A stretch of 37,895 bases of DNA from CTSoil-075 sp964292325. Its GTDB lineage: Bacteria; Bacillota; Negativicutes; DSM-13327. The notes below the pieces were generated by a model that saw only the letters and a program-made list of their open reading frames with translations, had not been told where the DNA came from and did not search any database. Position 1 is the stretch's first letter; every line of letters starts with the position of its first letter. The translations under genes and the position numbers were made by a program. This document shows, piece after piece, positions 6,842-15,207 of this stretch. The stretch spans positions 1 through 37,895 of the forward strand of contig CAXYVG010000027.1 of assembly GCA_964292325.1 (NCBI GenBank). Reading direction: 5' to 3'.

Positions 6842-9259
6842 ATGGCAGCAGGGTCAAATAAAAATGATTTTAATTCGGTTAACATGAAAATTTCTGGCAT
6901 GTCCTGTGCCGCTTGTGCAGCTAGAATTGAAAAGGGACTGACTCGATTAGACGGTGTAGATAAAGCGGCAATAAATTTTGCCACGGAGAAGGCTAATGTT
7001 ACTTATAATCCAACAAAAGTTAGCTTGGAAGATATTGCCAAGCAGGTGGAAAAGCTAGGCTATCAGATTGTTACCGATAAGGCTGAATTTAAAGTTTCGG
7101 GTATGAGCTGTGCCGCTTGTGCCACCCGTATTGAGAAAGCGCTAAAGAAACTACCTGGTGTTTATAATGCCACAGTCAATTTTGCAGCGGAAAAGGTCGC
7201 AATTGAGTACAATGCTGGTGAGCTCACAATTAATCAGGTACAAGAAAAAGTAAAAAAACTGGGCTATGAGGCTCATAATATATCCGATGCCAGTGAGGTT
7301 GACCGTGAAAAAAGGATCCGGCATGAGGAGATTCGTGGACAATGGTTTCGCTTAGTTTTATCAGCAGTGCTGTCCTTACCGTTACTATTTTCTATGGTGC
7401 TCCATTCTTTGGACATTATGAGGGGCACCGCGGAGATTTTAATGAATCCCTATGTGCAGTTTGTGCTGGCCACGCCAGTGCAATTTATATCTGGATGGCC
7501 GTTTTATCGCGGAGCCTATGCTGCGTTAAAAAATGGCAGTGCGAATATGGACGTGCTAGTCGCTATGGGAACATCTGCAGCCTATTTCTTTAGCATTGCG
7601 AATATGGTAAGGGATAACCCGCATTTGTATTTCGAAACATCAGCCATTCTGATCACTCTGATAATACTAGGTAAATTATTGGAAGCTACAGCTAAAGGCC
7701 GTACTTCTGAGGCCATCAAAGCGCTTATGGGTTTGCAGGCAAAAACCGCACGGGTAATTCGTGATGGTCAGGAAAACGATTTGCCCATCGAAGAGGTATT
7801 GGTAGGTGATGTAATTGTTGTCCGGCCAGGCGAAAAAGTTCCGGTGGACGGTATAATTATTGAAGGTACATCAACTCTTGATGAGTCCATGCTCACTGGG
7901 GAGAGTATTCCGGTGGATAAAAAAGTCGGCGATCAGGTAATTGGTGCGACAATCAATAAATTCGGAGCTTTTAAGTTTCAGGCAACAAAGGTAGGAAAGG
8001 ATACAGCATTGGCGCAAATTGTTCGTATTGTTGAAGAAGCGCAGGGTTCTAAAGCGCCAATACAGCGGTTTGCCGATGTTGTGTCAGGTTATTTCGTACC
8101 AATTGTCGTAAGCTTAGCAATTCTAACCTTCATGGGTTGGTATTTCATCCTTGCACCTGGTGATTTTACGCGCGCTTTAATTAATTTTACTGCAGTTATG
8201 GTTATTGCATGTCCCTGCGCTCTTGGCTTGGCGACACCGACTTCTATCATGGTTGGAACTGGTAAAGGTGCTGAGAACGGTATCTTGATTAAAGGGGCAG
8301 AGCATCTCGAGAATGCCCACCGGCTGACAACTATTGTCCTTGATAAGACCGGCACGATTACTAAAGGTCAGCCCGAAGTTACTGATATCGTAACGTTAGC
8401 AAGTCTTTCTGAGCAAGAAATTCTTACATTGGCGGCAGCTGCTGAGAAAAATTCAGAACACCCGTTAGCGCAGGCTATTGTTAAACGCGGTCAGGAGCAA
8501 GGGCTTACGATAGCAGTTACTGAGAAGTTTGCCGCCATCCCCGGTCATGGCGTAGATACCATCATTAATGGCAAGCAAATTCTCGTTGGTACTCGCAAAT
8601 TGATGCGGGAGAACAATATTCAAATTGAAGACATAATGAGCGAGGTTGAGCGATTAGAACAACAAGGCAAAACGGTTATGCTTATGGCAGTCGAAAAACA
8701 AATGGTTGGTTTGATTGCTGTGGCCGATACAATAAAAGAAAATTCAGCAGATGCGGTAGCTGAATTACAGAAGCTTGGCATTGAAGTATGGATGATAACC
8801 GGCGATAATGAACGTGCAGCTAAAGCCATTGCAGTAAGTATTGGTATTAATAATGTCTTGGCAGAAGTACTTCCGGAACACAAAGCCGAAAAGGTAGCTG
8901 CCTTGAAAAAAGAAGGAAAGGTCGTTGCCATGGTCGGTGATGGTATCAATGATGCTCCTGCCTTGGCGATCGCTGATGTTGGTTTTGCTATTGGAACAGG
9001 CACTGATGTAGCTATTGAAGCGGCCGATATCACATTGATGCGAGGTGACTTGAATGGGCTAGTAGCAGCTATTAAATTAAGTAAGGCAACGATGCGCAAT
9101 ATCAAACAAAACTTATTCTGGGCGCTTATCTATAACTCAATAGGTATTCCCGTTGCGGCATCGGGATATTTATCACCAGTACTCGCCGGCGGTGCAATGG
9201 CTTTTAGCTCTGTATCGGTAGTATTAAATGCGCTGCGATTAAAGCGCTTCCAACCTTAA
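6842..9259 (+). CDS. copA: Copper-exporting P1B-type ATPase CopA
   Basis: An 805-aa inner-membrane ATPase expected to pump Cu(I) out of the cytoplasm. Two N-terminal heavy-metal-associated domains (about 14-76 and 82-145) each carry the binding motif GMSCAACA. The membrane part holds the CPC motif (C457-P-C459 in ACPCALGLATP) that defines the P1B-1 class. The soluble part has TGES (actuator), D501-KTGT (phosphorylated aspartate), SEHPL (nucleotide domain) and GDGINDAP. Length and order are normal for a two-HMA CopA. The ATG at 6842 follows GAGGGAAGG. It probably shares the csoR transcript. Confidence 0.95.
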   Translation: MAAGSNKNDFNSVNMKISGMSCAACAARIEKGLTRLDGVDKAAINFATEKANVTYNPTKVSLEDIAKQVEKLGYQIVTDKAEFKVSGMSCAACATRIEKALKKLPGVYNATVNFAAEKVAIEYNAGELTINQVQEKVKKLGYEAHNISDASEVDREKRIRHEEIRGQWFRLVLSAVLSLPLLFSMVLHSLDIMRGTAEILMNPYVQFVLATPVQFISGWPFYRGAYAALKNGSANMDVLVAMGTSAAYFFSIANMVRDNPHLYFETSAILITLIILGKLLEATAKGRTSEAIKALMGLQAKTARVIRDGQENDLPIEEVLVGDVIVVRPGEKVPVDGIIIEGTSTLDESMLTGESIPVDKKVGDQVIGATINKFGAFKFQATKVGKDTALAQIVRIVEEAQGSKAPIQRFADVVSGYFVPIVVSLAILTFMGWYFILAPGDFTRALINFTAVMVIACPCALGLATPTSIMVGTGKGAENGILIKGAEHLENAHRLTTIVLDKTGTITKGQPEVTDIVTLASLSEQEILTLAAAAEKNSEHPLAQAIVKRGQEQGLTIAVTEKFAAIPGHGVDTIINGKQILVGTRKLMRENNIQIEDIMSEVERLEQQGKTVMLMAVEKQMVGLIAVADTIKENSADAVAELQKLGIEVWMITGDNERAAKAIAVSIGINNVLAEVLPEHKAEKVAALKKEGKVVAMVGDGINDAPALAIADVGFAIGTGTDVAIEAADITLMRGDLNGLVAAIKLSKATMRNIKQNLFWALIYNSIGIPVAASGYLSPVLAGGAMAFSSVSVVLNALRLKRFQP

Positions 9260-9288
9260 GCGGAATACGTATGTTGGATATTACGCTT
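9258..9288. terminator. Weak hairpin after copA
   Basis: AAGCGGAATA (9258-9267) pairs with TATTACGCTT (9279-9288) at 9 of 10 positions and overlaps the copA stop codon. What follows is an A-rich run rather than a T run, so termination on the plus strand is uncertain. Confidence 0.3.
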
Positions 9289-9351
9289 AAATATAAAAAA
9301 TGTCGTTATTTTTAAAGAAAAGATTGTGCTTTTGGAATGGAAAGGGCTATT

Positions 9352-9450
9352 ATGTTAGACATTAAAGAAGATATTCTAAACAGTGTCAAGCAATTTAAAG
9401 AAAAATTACAGCAATATAGGGACGGGAAATTCAGCGAGTCAATATTCTAA
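9352..9450 (+). CDS. small ORF (32 aa), unknown
   Basis: The frame begins MLDIKEDILNSVKQF and ends with RDGKFSESIF. The peptide is charged and probably helical, without Cys residues or a membrane segment. A GGAAAGGG lies 6 nt before the ATG and the stop comes 18 nt before the glycosylase-like gene, so it could be a short leader gene of the same transcript. I do not recognise it; it may be spurious. Confidence 0.4.
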   Translation: MLDIKEDILNSVKQFKEKLQQYRDGKFSESIF

Positions 9451-9468
9451 AGAGGAGATAAAGGTTTT

Positions 9469-9825
9469 ATGCGCTTATGGCATTACCAGCTAATTTCATA
9501 TTTGCCACGTCAACAATTACTAGGGCAACATCGAGAATGCTGTGCTCTTCGTGGCAATGGATGGGGAAAAAAACATGCTACTGTGGATTATGTCTTTGAA
9601 CACCATCCGTATATTCTTTGGAATTATCATGTAAAAGTGATGGCTGAAATGAAATGTCGAGGTTACAATGTTGATGAACAGTGGTTGAACCCTTGTTATC
9701 GCGGCAAATCTTGTGAAAGATATGATATAGATGTATTTTTAGAACCGTATAATTATCCTGAACATAATGACGAATATTTCAAAGAGTGTCTAGCTAATTT
9801 AGCGGGTAAAGGAATTATTATTTGA
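9469..9825 (+). CDS. Pyrimidine-dimer DNA glycosylase-like protein (TIGR02328 type)
   Basis: A 118-aa protein with the family opening MRLWHYQLISYLPRQQLLGQ followed by HRECCALRGNGWGKKHAT and later VMAEMKCRGY. These are hallmarks of the small proteins grouped with the T4 endonuclease V fold (Pyr_excise), which are proposed to excise UV-induced pyrimidine dimers; activity of this subgroup is not, to my knowledge, well tested. Length is normal. The ATG at 9469 has AGAGGAG 12 nt upstream, a rather long spacing. Two terminators follow. It sits within 4 kb of the SplB-like gene, a second UV-lesion function, although copA and csoR lie between. Confidence 0.75.
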   Translation: MRLWHYQLISYLPRQQLLGQHRECCALRGNGWGKKHATVDYVFEHHPYILWNYHVKVMAEMKCRGYNVDEQWLNPCYRGKSCERYDIDVFLEPYNYPEHNDEYFKECLANLAGKGIII

Positions 9826-9840
9826 TGAAGTAATAGAATG

Positions 9841-9895
9841 AAAAATTGCTAGTTACGGTGGTCGGATGACCTACAGTAACCGGCAATTTTTATTT
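9841..9895 (+). terminator. Rho-independent terminator after the glycosylase-like gene
   Basis: AAAAATTGCTAGTTAC (9841-9856) pairs with GTAACCGGCAATTTTT (9876-9891) at 14 of 16 positions, and the 3' arm ends in a T run. Confidence 0.8.
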
Positions 9896-9924
9896 ACAGT
9901 TAAAGTTTGCTATATTTTTTTGTA

Positions 9925-9957
9925 ATCGCTCAAACTCCGGTTTGGGCGATTTTTTTC
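9925..9957 (+). terminator. Second Rho-independent terminator
   Basis: ATCGCTCAAACTCCGGTTTG folds back on GGGCGAT and is followed by seven T residues. It is a strong hairpin 30 nt beyond the first, giving tandem termination before the phosphatase gene. Confidence 0.85.
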
Positions 9958-10106
9958 CATACCATTACTTACTTTCAGCGTGATTCATATATTCTATACG
10001 AAAATGGAAGGAATTTCATATGAGGGTATGGAAAGATACATTGAAAGATGAATAAAGATATAGTTGGTCAATAAAAACAATTTTAACAAAAAATGAGGTA
10101 CTTTTA

Positions 10107-12131
10107 GTGTTTGTTTATAACAAATTAAATCCAATTGCCTTTCGAAAATTAACTATGCTAATCATAATACTTGCTATCTCCTTGTGTTATGCATCCTTTC
10201 ATTTGGTGGATAGACTGTTCGAGCAGGAATTGACTGTCAAAATTGAGGAGATTCATGTTGACAACCGGAATACTACACGAGTTATAGAGGAAAATGTTAG
10301 GCGTATGCTATCTCAGGCTGACACTATTTTGCTATTGATGAAGTTTGACATGGAAGAGTATGGATATATTAAAGACAAGCATCTTGTATTGCTGCGTAGT
10401 TTTCTCGAACTTGATATTATTAACCAAATTGCAATTGCTGATAAAACAGGAAATCTAATATTCAGTGCTGTGCCGCTGAACGAGCCCATTAATATTTCCC
10501 ATCGGGAACACTTCCAGGCACAAGTGGAGAAGGATTCAGGGGGATTATATATAGCAACAACCTGGATAAACCGAGCCACTGGCACGCCTTCCATATTCTT
10601 AAGTCGTCGGATAAATGATGAAAATGGAAATTTCTGTGGCATAGTAGCTGTTGGTTTGGACCCAAATTATCTCTCAAATGTATTTAGCCAACTGGAACTA
10701 GGAGACGATAACAGTATTGTCTTGTTACGGAGTGATGGGAAATTTCTAGCTCGCGTCCCGGGCAATATAGCATTTGCAAAAATGATTGCTAGCTATCCGT
10801 CTCATTTGGTCTTTGATAACATCCGGCAGGGGGTTCTGGCTGGCACTTATGAGTCGGTTTCTAAGTCGGATGATATTGTTCGTTATGGGGCTTTTCGAGC
10901 GTTTCCAGATTATCCATTGGTGGTGTTATCCGAAATTTCAAAAGAGAGTGCTTTGCAGGAAACTATGAAGCAACATACAGTGTATCGGTACAGGGCCGCG
11001 GTGTTTTCGATCATTGTTCTTACGTCCTTGTTAATCATTTGGCTGCAGATGCGCAGACAGGCGAAAACGACCGTCGAACTGCATGTCAGCCAGGAAAGGT
11101 ATAAGGCACTACTGAATCAATCATCGGAGGCGATTGCAGTCGCTGATTTTGATACGGAGCGTATCCTCGAAGTAAATGAAGCGTATGTTAGCATGTTTGG
11201 TTATGGGAAAGAAGAAAATTTGTCAATGAAGGTCTTTGACCTCTGGATAGAAGCGGAAGGTATCGGTAAAGAAGTATATAAGAGTAATTTAAAAAGGGAC
11301 GGGGTATTGCCTAGCCAAATATTGTGTTTTCGTAATAAGCAAGGGCATAACGTGTATACCCAACGCAGTGCATCACTTATTCATTACCGGGAACAAAGTC
11401 TTATTATGGTTACCTATAGCGATATCACGAATCAACAAAAAATGCAAAGCAAGATTCAGTCAGAGGTCGTTATGGCTGGAAAAGTACAACGCATGATGTT
11501 GCCCCCTGATTATCAAGATGAAAAGTTGACAATCAAGACGATCTATAAACCAGTACATATAGTAAGCGGTGATTCATATGGTTATCGATGGTCTCGTGAC
11601 AGTAGCAAGTTATATGGATATGTCATCGATGTGACTGGTCATGGGATGGCTACGGCCTTGCATACATCCGCTATCAGCAATTTACTGAATGAGTTGCTTG
11701 ATGCCGAACAAGACTTGACAACAGAAATGTTGACACGACTGAATGAACGACTGCTTTTGTATTTTCAGGATGATTCCTTTCTGGCTATTATTGTCTTTAC
11801 GGTTGATTTCCAGCAAAAACTGTTGTCGTGCGTTTCCGGTGGAATCAACTATTTGCTTATGGATACAGGGAATCAGCCGCAAATGGTGGCAATTCCAGGT
11901 AGTTATTTGGGGATTTGCCATACCGCGGAATTTGACTCGATTACAGTTCCCATTCGGCGAGGAGATTCCTTTTATTTTATAAGCGATGGCTTGTATGACA
12001 TTATTTCGCAAGAAATGATTGCAGGTGCCAAAAACTTTGAGGATACTCTACACGTACTGAATCAATTGGCGATACGCAAGGGCAATCGCGACGACTGTTC
12101 GGCTATTTGTATCTGCATTGAGAGCACATAA
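10107..12131 (+). CDS. Membrane sensor with Cache, PAS and SpoIIE-type PP2C phosphatase domains
   Basis: A 674-aa signalling protein. One membrane helix lies near residues 15-32 and a second near 296-313 (VFSIIVLTSLLIIWL). Between them is an extracytoplasmic double-Cache-like sensor (ADKTGNLIFSAVPL, ISHREHFQAQ, GTPSIFLSRRI). A PAS domain follows (about 330-445) and then a SpoIIE/RsbU-type phosphatase (about 455-674). Metal-site motifs are present: VSGDSYGY, VIDVTGHGMATAL, FISDGLYDI and GNRDDCSAI. The first motif reads GDSYG rather than the usual GDFYD, so one acidic residue is missing. Such proteins dephosphorylate anti-sigma-factor antagonists; no partner gene is nearby. The start is GTG at 10107 with GAGG 10 nt upstream. 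A terminator follows. Confidence 0.85.
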   Translation: MFVYNKLNPIAFRKLTMLIIILAISLCYASFHLVDRLFEQELTVKIEEIHVDNRNTTRVIEENVRRMLSQADTILLLMKFDMEEYGYIKDKHLVLLRSFLELDIINQIAIADKTGNLIFSAVPLNEPINISHREHFQAQVEKDSGGLYIATTWINRATGTPSIFLSRRINDENGNFCGIVAVGLDPNYLSNVFSQLELGDDNSIVLLRSDGKFLARVPGNIAFAKMIASYPSHLVFDNIRQGVLAGTYESVSKSDDIVRYGAFRAFPDYPLVVLSEISKESALQETMKQHTVYRYRAAVFSIIVLTSLLIIWLQMRRQAKTTVELHVSQERYKALLNQSSEAIAVADFDTERILEVNEAYVSMFGYGKEENLSMKVFDLWIEAEGIGKEVYKSNLKRDGVLPSQILCFRNKQGHNVYTQRSASLIHYREQSLIMVTYSDITNQQKMQSKIQSEVVMAGKVQRMMLPPDYQDEKLTIKTIYKPVHIVSGDSYGYRWSRDSSKLYGYVIDVTGHGMATALHTSAISNLLNELLDAEQDLTTEMLTRLNERLLLYFQDDSFLAIIVFTVDFQQKLLSCVSGGINYLLMDTGNQPQMVAIPGSYLGICHTAEFDSITVPIRRGDSFYFISDGLYDIISQEMIAGAKNFEDTLHVLNQLAIRKGNRDDCSAICICIEST

Positions 12132-12180
12132 CTAGCTAGACTCTAGTGCAACGATTGGCAAAGTTAAATACAATGCTATA

Positions 12181-12234
12181 AACATGACTGAAACTATTAA
12201 TCTTAAGATTACGGCTTCGGTTATGTTTTTTTGT
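12181..12234 (+). terminator. Terminator of the SpoIIE-type phosphatase gene
   Basis: ACATGACTGAA pairs with TTCGGTTATGT over 11 bp in RNA, including two G-U pairs, and is followed by seven T residues. Confidence 0.7.
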
Positions 12235-12251
12235 CTTGTGATATTTAAAGA

Positions 12252-12473
12252 GTTAATATCATCTCCACTAGCAATAACATGATCGAGTCCGCTATAACCG
12301 ATATCATACGCAAATCCATCCCCACCGAGAATCCAGACGGAAGGTTTGACAAGATAATTATTTTTCGCTATATAACGTTTAAAGTGGGCGGGGAGATGGT
12401 CTTCTAGTTCTTCTGGATTCCAAGGGCAGTTAAGAACAAAGTTACCTATATAGTATTTGAAGTTTACAGATCT
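12252..12473 (-). pseudogene. Remnant of pyruvate:ferredoxin oxidoreductase (nifJ/por) with an internal deletion
   Basis: On the minus strand one frame reads YIGNFVLNCPWNPEELEDHL, then PAHFKRYIAKNNY, and then jumps to KPSVWILGGDGFAYDIGYSG followed by LDHVIASGDDIN. The first part matches the middle of PFOR and the second the thiamine-diphosphate motif GDGWAYDIGYGGLDHV, which in intact PFOR lies several hundred residues further on. The fragment therefore carries a large internal deletion and lacks both ends. In-frame stops bound it. It lies just past the terminator of the phosphatase gene. An intact copy elsewhere is likely in an anaerobe, but is not in this window. Confidence 0.75.
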
Positions 12474-12660
12474 TCATACATGTCATTGCACTCAAGAGAT
12501 GATTATTGTGAAATCTTAATGAATCATGATGATCTTTCTGAAAATTTGATAAGCTATTATTATCATCATTTCCTTCTTAGCATTACGAAAGAAAGTGCGG
12601 TGTATTTTACCTCTAATTTTATTTGAAGATATGGCAATAATACTATTGGAGGTGATAAGT

Positions 12661-12786
12661 ATGAAAGAAAAGGAATGTAAGCAAGAATGTAACCAAAAAC
12701 AAAATAAGAATGTTGAATTTGCAAAAGAAATTTGCAACAATGTAAATAAGAAAAACGAGAAACAAAATAAAGACAAACAATGCTAA
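12661..12786 (+). CDS. small Lys/Asn/Gln/Cys-rich protein (41 aa), unknown
   Basis: The product starts MKEKECKQECNQKQNKNVEF and ends in NEKQNKDKQC. It has four Cys (two as C-x3-C), is highly charged and has no hydrophobic segment. The ATG has an excellent ribosome-binding site (GGAGGTGATAAGT) and a strong terminator directly follows, so it looks like a real one-gene transcript. I do not recognise a family; a small spore protein or metal-binding peptide are both possible and unproven. It lies next to the ger operon, on the opposite strand. Confidence 0.6.
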   Translation: MKEKECKQECNQKQNKNVEFAKEICNNVNKKNEKQNKDKQC

Positions 12787-12792
12787 AATAGT

Positions 12793-12832
12793 AGAAGGGA
12801 CTATCTCAAATTGAGTTAGTCCCTTCTTTTAA
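12793..12832 (+). terminator. Terminator of the 41-aa protein gene
   Basis: AGAAGGGACTATCTCAA pairs with TTGAGTTAGTCCCTTCT and is followed by a short T run; only one interior position is mismatched. It may also stop converging ger transcripts, since a TCT/AGA-rich arm is present on that side. Confidence 0.8.
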
Positions 12833-12911
12833 TATTTGGTCCCTACCCTTGTTGGTGAACGTGACTAACCTCAGTGGAGAAATCTTGTGTGATTTCTCAA
12901 GTAATGTGGAC

Positions 12912-14012
12912 TTAACTATTACAGTCATTTTTGGCTTTCAAAGTTTTTTTCAAGAAATACACAGCCAACGCACTTACAGGAATTCCAAACATAAAAATTA
13001 AGTTAATAGAAGGTATGTAGTATTCAATAATCTTGAATACTACAGCAGACTTCAGAATGTCTGTTTTTAACTCCATTATAAATATTAATATAATCGTGGG
13101 AATAATGAGAACTTTACGCTTTTTAACTCCCCAAACTTGCGCAAAGCTTATCGTTGCCAAATATATCATTAATGAAATTTTTAAGAACATACCAATATTC
13201 CAAGCAGCAACAATGAGAAATTCAATACGCGTGATAAAATCATATACATTGATTTGCTTTATGAAAAGATAATAGGGGTCAAATGTTCTTTTAGGGACAT
13301 CGAGTCCTAATCCTGCTAGCGTTGAAACTATGATGATGAGGGAAAACGCGGTAATGATGATCGCTGTCCAGTAAAAAAGCATATTCATGTTCCTTTTTTT
13401 ATTAATCGACGGAACTAGCATAGCAAAAAGTATAATTTCATTTATTGTGGCAGCGTTAGTAAAGGCTAGGGAGTTGATTTCGAAGAAAGTGGAGTCGGCG
13501 AATATTGGAAGAAACACATTAAAATCCATATCTTGTATTTGAAGTAATGCATAAAGAACAACAATGGCTAAAATTTGCGGAGTGAAAATCTGTGCCGACC
13601 GGGCAATACATTCTAGGCCCTTATAAGCACCATAAGCACAAGAGAGTAACGCAAGGAATATGATGGCATAGTCCGGAGTTTCAGGAAAATTAATTGGCTT
13701 AAGAATATTATCAAATAACGATAAATCAATGGTAGCAATAAATAAAAAAAAGACAACATATAAAGTCCCCAATATTTTACCGACTAGCTTTCCAGTTATG
13801 ATTGGTAAATATTCTGTTATCGTCAGATTCGCAAATTGCTTACTTAAAAATAATAAAGGAGCACATAATATGGGAATGTAAAACAACGAGACAAGCTCTG
13901 TAATCCATACATCCTGGTTAGAAAATTTAAACCATAATAGTACTATAGATATGCGGGAAATGCTCAGTAATAAAATAACTTGTATTGGAGATATCTTTTC
14001 TAAATGTGTCAT
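12912..14012 (-). CDS. Spore germination permease GerB (GerAB/XB family)
   Basis: A 366-aa protein with ten hydrophobic segments, of the endospore germination permease family (PF03845, APC superfamily). With GerA and GerC it would make the germinant receptor in the spore inner membrane; in Bacillus the B subunit binds the amino-acid germinant. The opening EKISPIQVILLLSISRIS and the central EINSLAFTNAATINEIILFA fit the family, and the length is normal. It is the last of three genes, 19 nt after gerC, with AAGGGGA upstream of the ATG. The germinant cannot be predicted. Confidence 0.88.
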   Translation of the reverse strand: MTHLEKISPIQVILLLSISRISIVLLWFKFSNQDVWITELVSLFYIPILCAPLLFLSKQFANLTITEYLPIITGKLVGKILGTLYVVFFLFIATIDLSLFDNILKPINFPETPDYAIIFLALLSCAYGAYKGLECIARSAQIFTPQILAIVVLYALLQIQDMDFNVFLPIFADSTFFEINSLAFTNAATINEIILFAMLVPSINKKRNMNMLFYWTAIIITAFSLIIIVSTLAGLGLDVPKRTFDPYYLFIKQINVYDFITRIEFLIVAAWNIGMFLKISLMIYLATISFAQVWGVKKRKVLIIPTIILIFIMELKTDILKSAVVFKIIEYYIPSINLIFMFGIPVSALAVYFLKKTLKAKNDCNS

Positions 14013-14031
14013 AAATTTAGTAATCCCCTTT

Positions 14032-15207
14032 TTATTCTTTCGCAGGAAGCGTCGATTTTCCTGTTTTTGTTATCTTTGCTTCTGTTTCCACTTCGATGCT
14101 TGCTTGGGAGAATAATTCATCCCAATTATCCTGCATATTTTTCCATTGCTGTGGATATTTGCGATGGACAATCTGTCCAAAACCAAAAACATCAGACTTA
14201 TATTCTTTTTGCACTTTTTGTAAGGTGTGTTCTACTTCCTGTTTGATAGCCTGTGAATTTGCCTGTTCCAGTATTTCTATTACCGCCGGATCTGTTAGCT
14301 GAATAGTAGTTGTTTCTTCATCTATCATACCATTCATATTGATTTTGACTTTGATCTTTATATCGTTTCCATTGACTTCCACATCCATTTTGCTTTCCGC
14401 TTGAAATATTTCTACAGAGGTAAGCCCATTACTGTTAGGGGTAGGGAATGTAACAACGCCACTAGAAACCTTGTCGACTACCCAGTTGTATCCTCTTGTT
14501 TCCGGGCCATCTAGAAATCCTATCAATCTGTCCTTTAAAAATACGGCTGACCCTTCAACGCTGAGTTCGTACTCTTCTTGGTCATTTTTCCCGACTTTAT
14601 CCTTCTTGACTTTTTTTAGCACAGTAACTAAGGGGTTAATCCCTTTGCTGTAATATGACTTTAAGAAATCTAAAATGTTGGTATCAACACTTGTCGAATG
14701 TACTTTATATTGTTTAACTAAGTCTTCAACATAGCTTGAGGGAATCGTATTAATTCCTCCAGTAACGCTCATAGCATCAGAAGCAGTTGAGTCTTTTACA
14801 ATTATAAAATGCATTGTTAATCTTAGTTCATGATCCCGTAAAATCATATCAAGATTTTCTATCAATCCTTTTCTGGCGACTTCTTCGCTAAACAAAAATC
14901 CTTTTGCATGTGACACGAATAGTTTGCGTTCAAACCGCACCGGCACGGCTCTAAATGATTCTATAAGAGTACTGCCGTTAGCTTGCATATACGTAACAGG
15001 TGTTTGGAATTTATCGCCAGTACCCTTACTGGTTTTCTCAGGCTTAATGATCTCAAACGTACTTTTAATTCCATTATTACCAGTGTCTACGCCTACAAGG
15101 CCGATAATTCCGAGGGTGTTTAACTCGCGGCGATTCCAGCACCCGGTAAGCGATAAGGTTATCGCTACAATTAGAGTGATTACAAACGCTCTTTTAAGTA
15201 TTATCAT
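14032..15207 (-). CDS. Spore germination lipoprotein GerC (Ger(x)C family)
   Basis: A 391-aa lipoprotein. The signal peptide (ILKRAFVITLIVAITLSLTG) ends at a lipobox, LTGC, so the Cys near residue 23 would carry the lipid. Typical family motifs follow: CWNRRELNTLGIIGLVGVD, KLFVSHAKGFLFSEEVAR and later EGSAVFLKDRLIGFLDGPET. It is the C subunit of the germinant receptor and is anchored on the outer face of the spore inner membrane. I chose the ATG at 15207 because AGGGGGAAAACTG precedes it and the signal peptide then begins normally; the frame is open for 22 more codons upstream. It overlaps the gerA stop by one base (TGATG), pointing to coupled translation. Confidence 0.88.
   Translation of the reverse strand: MIILKRAFVITLIVAITLSLTGCWNRRELNTLGIIGLVGVDTGNNGIKSTFEIIKPEKTSKGTGDKFQTPVTYMQANGSTLIESFRAVPVRFERKLFVSHAKGFLFSEEVARKGLIENLDMILRDHELRLTMHFIIVKDSTASDAMSVTGGINTIPSSYVEDLVKQYKVHSTSVDTNILDFLKSYYSKGINPLVTVLKKVKKDKVGKNDQEEYELSVEGSAVFLKDRLIGFLDGPETRGYNWVVDKVSSGVVTFPTPNSNGLTSVEIFQAESKMDVEVNGNDIKIKVKINMNGMIDEETTTIQLTDPAVIEILEQANSQAIKQEVEHTLQKVQKEYKSDVFGFGQIVHRKYPQQWKNMQDNWDELFSQASIEVETEAKITKTGKSTLPAKE

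Noticed and set aside
8620..9105. 161-codon minus-strand frame inside copA
   Set aside because: It is the antisense shadow of a strongly conserved ATPase domain.
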